Positions 1-5,295 of a stretch of 5,970 bases of DNA are shown here, piece after piece. This DNA comes from RUG11551 sp045586185 (lineage in GTDB: Bacteria; Planctomycetota; Planctomycetia; Pirellulales; Thermoguttaceae), in contig JAZMZV010000173.1 in assembly GCA_045586185.1 (NCBI GenBank), positions 1 through 5,970 of the forward strand. Direction: 5' to 3'. Positions within the stretch are counted from its first letter, which is position 1, and every line of letters begins with the position of its first letter. The notes below the pieces were generated by a model, which saw only the letters and a list, made by a program, of their open reading frames with translations, was not told the DNA's origin and searched no databases. The position numbers were made by a program, and so were the translations under genes.

Positions 1-305
1 ATCTCCGGATCCGCGTTTTTATTGAGCGCCCAGGTTACGTTATAAACAAGGTCTACGATTTCCGTCTGATAGATCGGCGCTAATATCTCAAGCGTCCGGC
101 CCTGGACCGCCTCGGCGAGTCCCCTCGTCGTGATATTCCCCTCGTTTTCCGCCAGGATCGCCGCTAAACTTTCCGTTATAGCTGCCACGAGCGGCAATAT
201 AACCGGGAGCACGTCCTTATTAAATTGGGCCTGATACTCGAGGGCCCAACCCCCGTTATTGTTTAACTTGACGTCTTTACCGCCAATATTAATAATCTTT
301 TCCAT
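1..305 (-). CDS. Probable tail assembly chaperone, N-terminal part (cut by window edge)
   Basis: Translating the minus strand from the ATG at 303-305 gives an open frame of 101 codons that runs off the left end. The protein begins MEKIINIGGKDVKL and ends, as far as visible, with VTWALNKNADPE. This layout, a short beta-strand start on the theme 'I.I.GK.v.l', a helical middle, and a late 'W.l.K.AD' motif, is what I associate with gpG-type tail assembly chaperones of phi13-like siphophages. Those proteins coat the tape measure protein while the tail tube forms. The position straight after the major tail protein supports this. The start is fixed by a strong AGGAGG site (314-319) 8 nt upstream. 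It is separated from the tail gene by a rho-independent terminator, so its expression should depend on read-through or on a start I cannot see. The family call rests on pattern and context, and the C-terminus is missing. Confidence 0.72.
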   Translation of the reverse strand, partial: MEKIINIGGKDVKLNNNGGWALEYQAQFNKDVLPVILPLVAAITESLAAILAENEGNITTRGLAEAVQGRTLEILAPIYQTEIVDLVYNVTWALNKNADPE

Positions 306-310
306 GTTTT

Positions 311-319
311 GAGCCTCCT
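311..319 (-). promoter_or_regulatory. Strong Shine-Dalgarno site of the tail chaperone gene
   Basis: The minus strand reads AGGAGGCTC here, with the AGGAGG core 8 nt before the ATG at 303-305. It begins immediately after the U-tract of the upstream terminator, so it is present only on transcripts that read through. It fixes the start of the truncated gene at the left edge. Confidence 0.8.
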
Positions 320-350
320 AAAAAAATAAGGCGGACCGGATCGGCCCGCC
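320..350 (-). terminator. Rho-independent terminator after the major tail protein gene
   Basis: On the minus-strand RNA the arms 350-343 (GGCGGGCC) and 337-330 (GGUCCGCC) pair over 8 bp with one G·U wobble and a 5-nt loop (GAUCC). They are followed directly by UU-A-UUUUUUU (329-320). The hairpin starts 7 nt after the TAA of the major tail protein gene. GC-rich stem, small loop and long U-tract are all the classic parts. It lies inside what should be one late operon, so it probably works as a partial terminator that lowers transcription of the tail chaperone and later genes relative to the tail tube gene. Confidence 0.88.
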
Positions 351-357
351 CCGTGAA

Positions 358-924
358 TTATGATTCTGATTCGAGGACCGGCGGCTGCGGATTTGAAAAC
401 AAATCTTCATAACCCGCGTCGCCTGGCTTATAGCTTGCCATTGATACCCCGGAAACCGTATCGCCGTTAATTGTAACCGGGCAGGTTTCCGTCGTCGGTT
501 CGATATTTTCCTCGACCGTTGCGAATTCTCTCGTAATACCGCCGAGCTGAGCGTTAAACATAATAACGCGACGGCTCTCGGCGTCGCCCTCGACCTGGAA
601 CGCAATATAAACGGCCGGCTTCTTCGTGTTCTTTACGACCGCGAGCCCGCCGTCCGTCAGTTCCTTATAGCCGAGGAACTGCTTTTTAAATGCGTCGTCA
701 AACATCGCGACCTCGAGATCGCCCTCGAATGATCCGCCGGTGTAGCTCGACCAATAGGCGATATTGTCCGCGAAAAACTGTTGCAATTCGCTCTGTTCCT
801 CAGGCGAGAACGAAACGGCCCCCTTCTGATGGTACGGGGCCCCGAGTGTAACGACGTCCTGATCGCTGACTTCATAAGTTCCAACGTGGAGCTCAGAAAT
901 TCCAAATTCGACCTTGTTAGCCAT
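358..924 (-). CDS. Major tail protein, phi13 family (siphovirus tail tube)
   Basis: This 188-residue protein is the tail tube subunit that stacks in rings from the head junction to the tip. It has the hallmarks of the phi13-type major tail protein. The N-terminus MANKVEFGISELHVGTY matches the 'kV.fGi..lhva.' opening. Residues 51-100 hold the run ADN.AYW, GSFEGDLEVA, DDAFKKQFLG and DGGLAVVKN. Residues 100-150 form the strand pattern AVYIAFQVE, RVIMFNAQLG and PTTETCPVT. The length is typical, with no added Ig-like C-terminal domain. The ATG at 922-924 is preceded by AAGGGAG (933-939), 8 nt upstream. The gene starts 15 nt after the stop of the tail terminator gene and is followed at once by a rho-independent terminator. 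This fits a protein needed in far more copies than those encoded downstream. Confidence 0.93.
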   Translation of the reverse strand: MANKVEFGISELHVGTYEVSDQDVVTLGAPYHQKGAVSFSPEEQSELQQFFADNIAYWSSYTGGSFEGDLEVAMFDDAFKKQFLGYKELTDGGLAVVKNTKKPAVYIAFQVEGDAESRRVIMFNAQLGGITREFATVEENIEPTTETCPVTINGDTVSGVSMASYKPGDAGYEDLFSNPQPPVLESES

Positions 925-932
925 TGAATAAA

Positions 933-939
933 CTCCCTT
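933..939 (-). promoter_or_regulatory. Shine-Dalgarno site of the major tail protein
   Basis: AAGGGAG on the minus strand, 8 nt before the ATG at 922-924. It fills the short gap between the TAG stop of the preceding gene (940-942) and the tail protein start. The GGGAGTT block resembles the site of the preceding gene. Confidence 0.75.
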
Positions 940-1260
940 CTAAACGTTATAGTAAATCACGAAAACGCCCTCGCTCTCGATGAAAACGTCCTCGCTCTTT
1001 GTGTAGTGATAATTATTCGAAAGTAAAAGGGCCTCGATTTCGGCCTCTTTGCTCTCGTCTTTTTCCGTGAAATAATACTCGATTTGATAGCGGTTATAAC
1101 CCCAATAGTAATTATTGTCCGCGTTAAAATTGTCCTGTCCGGATCCAATATAAACGATATACGGCGGCTCGAACGGAACCTCCCAGGCGTCGCCCTTAAA
1201 ATGAGAGTAAGCACACGGTAAACCGCTCGTTTCTAATATTTCGAATAGTGTTTTAGCCAT
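940..1260 (-). CDS. Probable tail terminator / tail completion protein
   Basis: This 106-residue protein begins MAKTLFEILETSGLPCAYSH. Its features are an early 'LP.AYS.F', then PPYIVYIGSGQDNFNADNNYY, a YQIEYYF strand, an acidic helix SKEAEIEALL, and a final FVIYYNV strand. This is the pattern I know from small proteins between the HK97 gp10-like gene and the major tail gene in Bacillota siphophages. They cap the tail tube and dock it to the head. The start is the ATG at 1258-1260, which shares one base with the TAA of the upstream gene (TAATG). AGAGGGAG (1269-1276) lies 8 nt upstream. The frame stays open up to another ATG at 1308, but that start would run 49 nt into the neighbour and ignore the good ribosome site. 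Function is inferred from position and pattern and no catalytic site is expected. Confidence 0.78.
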   Translation of the reverse strand: MAKTLFEILETSGLPCAYSHFKGDAWEVPFEPPYIVYIGSGQDNFNADNNYYWGYNRYQIEYYFTEKDESKEAEIEALLLSNNYHYTKSEDVFIESEGVFVIYYNV

Positions 1261-1640
1261 TAATCTAACTCCCTCTCGATCTCGGCCGGTAATTCGCTTT
1301 GAGCCCATTCCTCGACCGGGGCGATATGTTTAACGCCGTTGTAACGTCCGTATTCGCCTTTAGCGTTCCGGACGACGTGGCCGTTTTCGAGCAAATGCGT
1401 TAACTGATAGTCCGTTTTATTGTGGACCGTGACGACCGGGATCCCGTTCCGACCCTTTTCGCGTTTCACGGCCCAACCTTTAGCATAATCCCCCGTTTTT
1501 TTCGGCGATGTATTCCGGAGCTTTTGAACGGCCTCTTTTGCTATTTTGTCCTGGGCGTTTGAGGCCGCCCGCCGGACTTCCGTCGAATATGAATCGAGGA
1601 TTTCCGCCATTTGAATTGCAACGCTCCCGGTTTTACTCAT
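1260..1640 (-). CDS. HK97 gp10-like head-tail / tail completion protein
   Basis: This 126-residue protein begins MSKTGSVAIQMAEIL. It has a long N-terminal helix (about residues 5-45, rich in A, E and K), then SPKKTGDYAKGWAV ('P..TG.l..s..v' theme). After that come a strand pair VVTVHNKTDYQLTHLLENGH and a C-terminal KHIAPVEEWA. The H-LLE-G-H and later H-I-P signatures are typical of the HK97 gp10 family, which acts at the head-to-tail junction or in tail completion. The start ATG (1638-1640) overlaps the TGA of the head-closure gene as ATGA, which points to translational coupling. The upstream G-run (GGGGG) is a poor ribosome site by comparison with its neighbours. An in-frame ATG at 1733 would add 31 arginine-rich residues inside the neighbour gene and is not credible. 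The stop overlaps the next start as TAATG. Confidence 0.88.
   Translation of the reverse strand: MSKTGSVAIQMAEILDSYSTEVRRAASNAQDKIAKEAVQKLRNTSPKKTGDYAKGWAVKREKGRNGIPVVTVHNKTDYQLTHLLENGHVVRNAKGEYGRYNGVKHIAPVEEWAQSELPAEIERELD
1269..1276 (-). promoter_or_regulatory. Shine-Dalgarno site choosing the tail terminator start
   Basis: AGAGGGAG on the minus strand ends 8 nt before the ATG at 1258-1260. It lies within the last codons of the gp10-like gene. It favours this start over the in-frame ATG further upstream at 1308. Confidence 0.72.
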
Positions 1641-1984
1641 ACCGACGCCCCCGATTCGGATTCGCCGCCCGGGGTCGTATCTCCGGCCCGTTCCTCGCAT
1701 ACAAGCGACAAGGCGTCGCGCTGAGCGCTCCAATCGACCCGTATAACGTTATAAAGAACGCCCTCATATTCGAGGACCTTCTCGCCCTGATAATCCTCTC
1801 TATTCGCCAAAATAAGCGTTATAGAGGGTTTTAGCCCGAGCTGAGCCGCGTTATAAAACTCCGACGAATAAACCCCGCGAGGTTGAACGTAAACCTCCCG
1901 GGCCTCAGTCGTTTTTATAGCGTTGCCGTACTTGTCGAACGTCGTCGCATTTGTCCGGATTAACTTAGCGGTCCCGTCATACAT
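1637..1984 (-). CDS. Head-closure (head-tail adaptor) protein
   Basis: This 115-residue protein begins MYDGTAKLIRTNATTFDKYGN and is mostly beta-strand. Recognisable pieces are 'REVYVQPRGVYSSEFYNAA', 'SITLILANREDYQGEKVLEY', 'GVLYNVIRVDW' and 'LSLVCEE'. This is the layout of the phage head-tail joining family (SPP1 gp16 / HK97 gp7 type). Its members form the ring that closes the DNA exit below the connector. The last 20 residues are a low-complexity tail rich in G, E, S and T. The start is taken as the ATG at 1982-1984, with GGAG (1993-1996) 8 nt upstream. It overlaps the connector stop by 8 nt (ATGTATGA). An in-frame ATG at 2041 would add 19 residues and overlap the connector by 65 nt, so I prefer the shorter form. 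The end overlaps the next gene as ATGA. Confidence 0.84.
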   Translation of the reverse strand: MYDGTAKLIRTNATTFDKYGNAIKTTEAREVYVQPRGVYSSEFYNAAQLGLKPSITLILANREDYQGEKVLEYEGVLYNVIRVDWSAQRDALSLVCEERAGDTTPGGESESGASV

Positions 1985-2255
1985 TGTTAACGCTCCAATC
2001 GGTATAATTTGTCGCGTTCGAAAGTTGAGCTTTCTGCTCATCGTAGGACTTTTTAAGCCGGTCGTAATCCTCCGGCAGTCCGAAACTCATTTTACAGAAC
2101 GTAATAATAGCCCTCGTAACGATAGCGTCGACCTCGGCCGGGACGATAACCCCCGCGATCCCGAGGTCGGTTTTAGCTGCGTTAATTAGGTCGGTTAGCT
2201 CCGTATCGAACGCGTTCGTTTTAATTCTTAATGCGGTTTTAACTTTATCGAGCAT
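1977..2255 (-). CDS. gp6-like head-tail connector protein
   Basis: This 92-residue, mostly helical protein begins MLDKVKTALRIKTNAFDTELTDLI. It shows the order typical of the gp6/gp15-like connector family: a first helix 'L..vK.aLri....fD.EL.dLI.aA', a second 'DAIVTRAIITFCKMSFG', then PEDYDRLKKSYDEQKAQL. These proteins form a dodecameric ring under the portal and add the first extension of the DNA channel. The start is secure: ATG at 2253-2255 with TGAGGTA (GAGGT at 2262-2266) 6 nt upstream. The gene is separated from the capsid gene by 77 nt holding a long RNA stem-loop, so its transcription is probably stepped down from that of the capsid gene. It ends with NNV and a TGA that overlaps the head-closure start. 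Confidence 0.87.
   Translation of the reverse strand: MLDKVKTALRIKTNAFDTELTDLINAAKTDLGIAGVIVPAEVDAIVTRAIITFCKMSFGLPEDYDRLKKSYDEQKAQLSNATNYTDWSVNNV
1993..1996 (-). promoter_or_regulatory. Ribosome site deciding the head-closure start
   Basis: TTGGAGC on the minus strand places GGAG 8 nt before the ATG at 1982-1984. This supports the 115-residue product over the longer reading from 2041. It lies inside the last codons of the connector gene. Confidence 0.6.
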
Positions 2256-2273
2256 TGTAATACCTCACAAAAT

Positions 2274-2316
2274 GGGACGGCCCGGAAAGAGTAAAGCATG
2301 GATCCCGAGCCGCCCC
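2274..2316 (-). terminator. Long stem-loop behind the capsid gene (leaky terminator or RNA stabiliser)
   Basis: On minus-strand RNA, 2316-2303 pairs with 2287-2274 as a 14-bp stem. Eleven pairs are Watson-Crick and three are G·U, with a 15-nt loop. The three wobbles are A:C mismatches on the opposite strand, so the structure is fit only in the direction of the genes. It begins 16 nt after the capsid stop. Only AUUUUG follows it, so it lacks a proper U-tract and is unlikely to be a full terminator. A leaky terminator, an RNase-blocking 3' end or a processing site for capsid mRNA are the main options. Confidence 0.68.
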
Positions 2317-2332
2317 GAATAGAATCGTCTGT

Positions 2333-3454
2333 TTATGATTCCTCGCCGGTAATTACGGCGAACATTCCAGGACCGACTACCTCGATCGCTGCGAGCATCT
2401 TGCCGACGATCTTAATGAGATCCGCCTCGGCGAGGCTATACTCGTCAAAGATAAATCTTACGGCCTCGCCCTCCGGCAGGTTAGCACGAACGCCCGCCAG
2501 GTCGCCGACGATAGCGCCGTCGGTGATCGTGTCGTTCTGAATTACTGTCAGGCCGAAGAACGGATCGAGCGCGTAATTCGCGCTGAGAGCTGCCGTTCTG
2601 ACTGCTGCGATAGTCGAGCCGGACGCGATAAATACACGGTCACGGGCCACGCCCTTAAGCAGCCCAATAGCCTGGAGAATTGTCCCCGGGTCAACCTCGC
2701 CCGCAACCTGCGGAACGCCAACGGCGGACGCCGTAGAGGTTGTCGGAGCTGCCAGGATCTTAGCGACTGCGGTATCCGCTGCGAGCTGAATAATTTTATA
2801 TTCAATTTCGTCATACAGATACTGAAGCAGGGCCTGAGGGCCACAAGCGAGAGCGGTATCGGATACGGAGATCCATTTCTTCAGATAGTCCGCTTTCAGG
2901 TCCACGATTCCGAGAACGAGAGTCTCCTCGTCCGGTGCGTCGTCTCCCTCGGTGTGAATTACTGCACCCGTAGCGGACGCTTCGAATCCGACCTTGTCGT
3001 TACCCGGGACGAATGTCTTAGATACTCTGCTGAAAATCTCGTCGTTTTCCCAGGCTGCCATGATTGTATTCTCTACGAATTCCGGAACCGGAACGACGCC
3101 GTCCTCGACGTTTTCGGTCAAGAGTGCTCTACATTCTGCGTCTTTGCCGGTTCTAACGTATTTCGCGTATGCTGCGATATACTCCTGGCTATTTCTGATT
3201 TCTTTGTTAGTCATGGTTTTATTATCCTCTCTTTTTTCGATTTCTTTACCGGCCCCGGCAGCTACGGCCGCGGCGGCGTTCTTTCTTTCCTCGACTTCGA
3301 TGTTAAGCGCGGTTTTTCTTTCCTCGATCGCGTCGAGTTCCGCGTTAAGTGTCTCGAGCGTTTCCGCGTCGGCCTCCGCCGTTTCGACGGCGATCGCCTG
3401 AGCTCTTTCCTCGAGTGCCTCAAAATCGAGCATCATAATTTCTTCGCGTGTCAT
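2333..3454 (-). CDS. HK97-fold major capsid protein with N-terminal delta (scaffold) domain
   Basis: This 373-residue protein forms the icosahedral head. Residues 1-75 are a charged, Ala/Glu-rich coiled coil (LEERAQ, LNAELDAIEERK, EVEERK) typical of the HK97 delta domain, which guides assembly and is then removed by the protease. A linker (about 60-85, AAAAVAAGAGKEIEKRE) leads to NSQEYIAAYAKYVRTG, which resembles the usual N-terminal region of the mature protein. The rest follows the HK97 fold: E-loop region VPEFVENTIM to TEGDDAPDE (about 124-176), 'LKADYLKKWISVSDTAL' spine helix, then 'DRVFIASGSTIAAVR', 'DPFFGLTVIQND' and 'AVRFIFDEYSLAEADLIKIVGKM'. The start is an ATG with a perfect AGGAGGT 9 nt upstream. 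Arginine codons are mostly AGA (10 of 14 by hand count), unlike the portal gene. A stem-loop follows the stop. The exact cleavage site cannot be read from sequence. Confidence 0.95.
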   Translation of the reverse strand: MTREEIMMLDFEALEERAQAIAVETAEADAETLETLNAELDAIEERKTALNIEVEERKNAAAAVAAGAGKEIEKREDNKTMTNKEIRNSQEYIAAYAKYVRTGKDAECRALLTENVEDGVVPVPEFVENTIMAAWENDEIFSRVSKTFVPGNDKVGFEASATGAVIHTEGDDAPDEETLVLGIVDLKADYLKKWISVSDTALACGPQALLQYLYDEIEYKIIQLAADTAVAKILAAPTTSTASAVGVPQVAGEVDPGTILQAIGLLKGVARDRVFIASGSTIAAVRTAALSANYALDPFFGLTVIQNDTITDGAIVGDLAGVRANLPEGEAVRFIFDEYSLAEADLIKIVGKMLAAIEVVGPGMFAVITGEES

Positions 3455-3457
3455 TGG

Positions 3458-4102
3458 TTATTTACCTCCTAACGCCTTAGCTCTAACTTCTGCCCGACGT
3501 CTCTCAAGCTCCATTTTTTCGGCTTCGAGTCTCTCCGCTCGAATATCCTCGATCGCTCCGTCGATTCGGCTCCGGGTCGATACTGAAATACTCGTCCCGT
3601 TATTGGCCGGAATGGAAACGGCCGAAACGTCGTAAAGTTTGGCAATACCGGTAATTGTACGCAAAAAACGGACCCTTCCGTCCTCTGATTCGGTACGGAG
3701 TTCTTCGTCCTTTTCGACCGTAAAGCCGAAACTCATTTTATCGGTATAGCCTCCGGCGATCTCGTCGAATAATTGGCGTCCCAATTCTGTACCGCCGAGA
3801 TCCGCCTCAATAAATAAACCCTTTTCGTCGGGTGCGACGGTCAGGGTATTATTACTAATTCGCGCAAATACGCGGCCCTGGTGGTCGTACTGCATGATAA
3901 CGTCCGCCATATCCGCGTCGTTAAACGCATAGTCCGCGACTTGTTCCTCGTAAATAAGGTCGTCGTCCTCGTAAAGGATATACGGCTCGTTGAACGTGCT
4001 CGCATATCCGGCGACGACTTTCCGCTCGTCCTGGTCCTCGTCGGCCCTCTCCAGGACCTCGAGAATCATATTTCTATATTCTCTCGTTTCATTCTTCGGC
4101 AC
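3458..4102 (-). CDS. HK97-family prohead maturation protease
   Basis: This 214-residue serine protease works inside the prohead, removing the capsid delta domain and then itself. Visible family marks are 'VVAGYASTFNEP' (29-40), 'MQYDHQGRVFARI' with the likely catalytic His74, 'KGLFIEADL' (94-102), 'DEIAGGYTDKMSFGF' with the likely catalytic Ser124, and 'LYDVSAVSIPAN' (157-168). Asp158 there is the probable third residue, where some relatives have Glu. Residues 175-214 are a charged helix (IRAERLEAEKMELERRRAEVRAK) that may contact the capsid delta coiled coil. The start is GTG at 4100-4102, with AGGAGGT (4111-4117) 8 nt upstream and inside the portal gene. The two genes overlap by 14 nt in different frames. 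It ends just before the capsid start, and its final codons carry the capsid ribosome site. Confidence 0.93.
   Translation of the reverse strand: MPKNETREYRNMILEVLERADEDQDERKVVAGYASTFNEPYILYEDDDLIYEEQVADYAFNDADMADVIMQYDHQGRVFARISNNTLTVAPDEKGLFIEADLGGTELGRQLFDEIAGGYTDKMSFGFTVEKDEELRTESEDGRVRFLRTITGIAKLYDVSAVSIPANNGTSISVSTRSRIDGAIEDIRAERLEAEKMELERRRAEVRAKALGGK
3464..3470 (-). promoter_or_regulatory. Consensus Shine-Dalgarno site of the major capsid protein
   Basis: AGGAGGT on the minus strand, 9 nt before the ATG at 3452-3454. It is embedded in the last codons (Leu-Gly-Gly) of the prohead protease gene. It is one of the two complete AGGAGGT sites in the window, fitting the high demand for capsid protein. 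Confidence 0.85.
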
Positions 4103-5288
4103 TGTCTGTTACCTCCTCGTCCTCTGTTAACTCGTCGGTCGCCTTGTATTCCCCTCGGATCGGGGCGACCTGTCCCGCGCCGTCCGGCAGCGGACCGTAA
4201 TTAAATAACTCTCGAATTTCGTCTATCAATATTGCTCCCCGGTCGCCGAGCTCTTTAGCCATTTGTACTTTTTGCGCGGTGCTCATGTATTGGAGCCGGT
4301 TAGCGTTTGCGATAATATACGAGCCCTGAGCCCGTTCACGTTCTGAAAAGAGCATTTTCGTTAACGCCTCGGAGAATTGGATCGCGAACGGCTCGATTGC
4401 CCCGTCGAAAAACGCCTCGAGATCCTCGGCCCTCGCGGCGTTCTGTAATACGGTTTCCGAAACCCCGAAATAATTAAACACGTTCTCGCGGATCTGCTCC
4501 ATTTGGGCCGCGTCGACCGCGTAGGGCTTTACGTCGACCTGCTTAATGTCTTTGTATGTATTCGGGAATAACAGGAACCCGCCCGATTTTGATTCGGTCG
4601 AGAGATTGGCCTCCCGGAAACGCTCGCGCTCTTTTGCGAGATCCGTCGCGCTCGAGAAATTGTTTAGCGTCGCCATGAACCGGAACGTCGCGGCGTTTTT
4701 AACCCCTTCCTCGATTCCCTGGTTCTGTATATGGATTAGCTGCATTGTTTCCCGGAGCGGAATATTTGAGTCCCCGAAAAAGTCGCTCGCGTATTGGTGT
4801 TTAGTCAATATCGCGCATTTTTTCGCCTCGACCGCTGCGACCTGTCCGCTCGTGAATTGATACCTGAGCCAAACCTCGCCGTCGTATTCAACAAGGCTGC
4901 ACTGTTGCGGAAGGGCCGGATAAACCCCCGTTATAATCATGCGCTCATCAAATACCGGGACTATAAACGCCGTATTGTTAACGTCGAGGATTGTCGAAAC
5001 CCGATATAAAAATTGGCTCCATGTTTGCCACTGATTCGGGCCTTGTGTCAATTTCGATTGTAGCGACGGGTTAGCCGTTCCGATCGTCTCGACCTTTAGC
5101 TTCGAAATATGTCGCGCCCGGGCGTCGATAGCGGCCCGGACGATTTCGGACTCGTAGATCGCGCCGTTCCAATTCGTGAAAACGGGCGTGTATGCGCTTA
5201 GCGTCTTAAAAAAGGCCCGAGCCTCGTTTAACGCTTTGTCCGATTTTTTCGCCTCCGCAGGCCTGAAAATTTTATCGAATAAGCTCAT
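4089..5288 (-). CDS. Phage portal protein (HK97 family)
   Basis: This 399-residue protein forms the dodecameric portal ring through which terminase loads DNA. Family features in order: MSLFDKIFRP start; 'YESEIVRAAIDARARHISKLKVE' (45-67); 'LTQGPNQWQTWSQFLYRV' (80-97), the 'L..PN...t...f' signature; 'LDVNNTAFIVPVFD' (101-114) and 'ITGVYPALPQQCSLV' (119-133). Later come 'NQGIEEGVKNAATFRFMATLNN' (189-210), 'AQMEQIRENVFNYFGVSETVL' (261-281) and 'FFDGAIEPFAIQFSEALTKMLF' (293-314). Near the end, 'DEIRELFNYGPLPDGAGQVAPI' (356-377) matches the usual 'iNEiR...gl.p..ggd' theme. The last 20 residues are acidic. The length is normal. The ATG (5286-5288) has GAGGGG (5301-5306) about 12 nt upstream, inside the terminase gene. 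All 21 arginines avoid AGA by hand count, a contrast with the capsid gene. Confidence 0.95.
   Translation of the reverse strand: MSLFDKIFRPAEAKKSDKALNEARAFFKTLSAYTPVFTNWNGAIYESEIVRAAIDARARHISKLKVETIGTANPSLQSKLTQGPNQWQTWSQFLYRVSTILDVNNTAFIVPVFDERMIITGVYPALPQQCSLVEYDGEVWLRYQFTSGQVAAVEAKKCAILTKHQYASDFFGDSNIPLRETMQLIHIQNQGIEEGVKNAATFRFMATLNNFSSATDLAKERERFREANLSTESKSGGFLLFPNTYKDIKQVDVKPYAVDAAQMEQIRENVFNYFGVSETVLQNAARAEDLEAFFDGAIEPFAIQFSEALTKMLFSERERAQGSYIIANANRLQYMSTAQKVQMAKELGDRGAILIDEIRELFNYGPLPDGAGQVAPIRGEYKATDELTEDEEVTDSAEE
4111..4117 (-). promoter_or_regulatory. Consensus Shine-Dalgarno site for the GTG start of the protease
   Basis: AGGAGGT on the minus strand lies within the end of the portal gene, 8 nt before the GTG at 4100-4102. 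The site justifies a GTG start and a 14-nt overlap with the portal gene. Confidence 0.82.
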
Positions 5289-5295
5289 AATCTAA

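Noticed and set aside
318..905. Alternative minus-strand frames at 318-605 and 657-905 inside the major tail gene
   Set aside because: They are arginine- and serine-rich out-of-frame readings of the tail gene, and one runs across the terminator hairpin.
1260..1733. Longer gp10-like protein started from the ATG at 1733
   Set aside because: The extra 31 residues are an arginine- and glycine-rich readout of the neighbour gene. The ATGA junction at 1637-1640 is the natural start.
1637..2041. Longer head-closure protein started from the ATG at 2041
   Set aside because: It would overlap the connector gene by 65 nt. The ATG at 1984 has GGAG at the right distance and gives a protein of usual length.
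1508..3472. Open frames on the plus strand at 1508-1834, 1923-2189, 2298-2540, 2954-3472 and 2994-3401
   Set aside because: They lie opposite well-supported phage genes, lack good ribosome sites and give compositions that merely mirror the codon pattern of the minus-strand genes.
3881..5009. Open frames on the plus strand at 3881-4204, 4546-4860 and 4794-5009
   Set aside because: They are antisense to the portal and protease genes, which are securely identified, and show no recognisable protein features.
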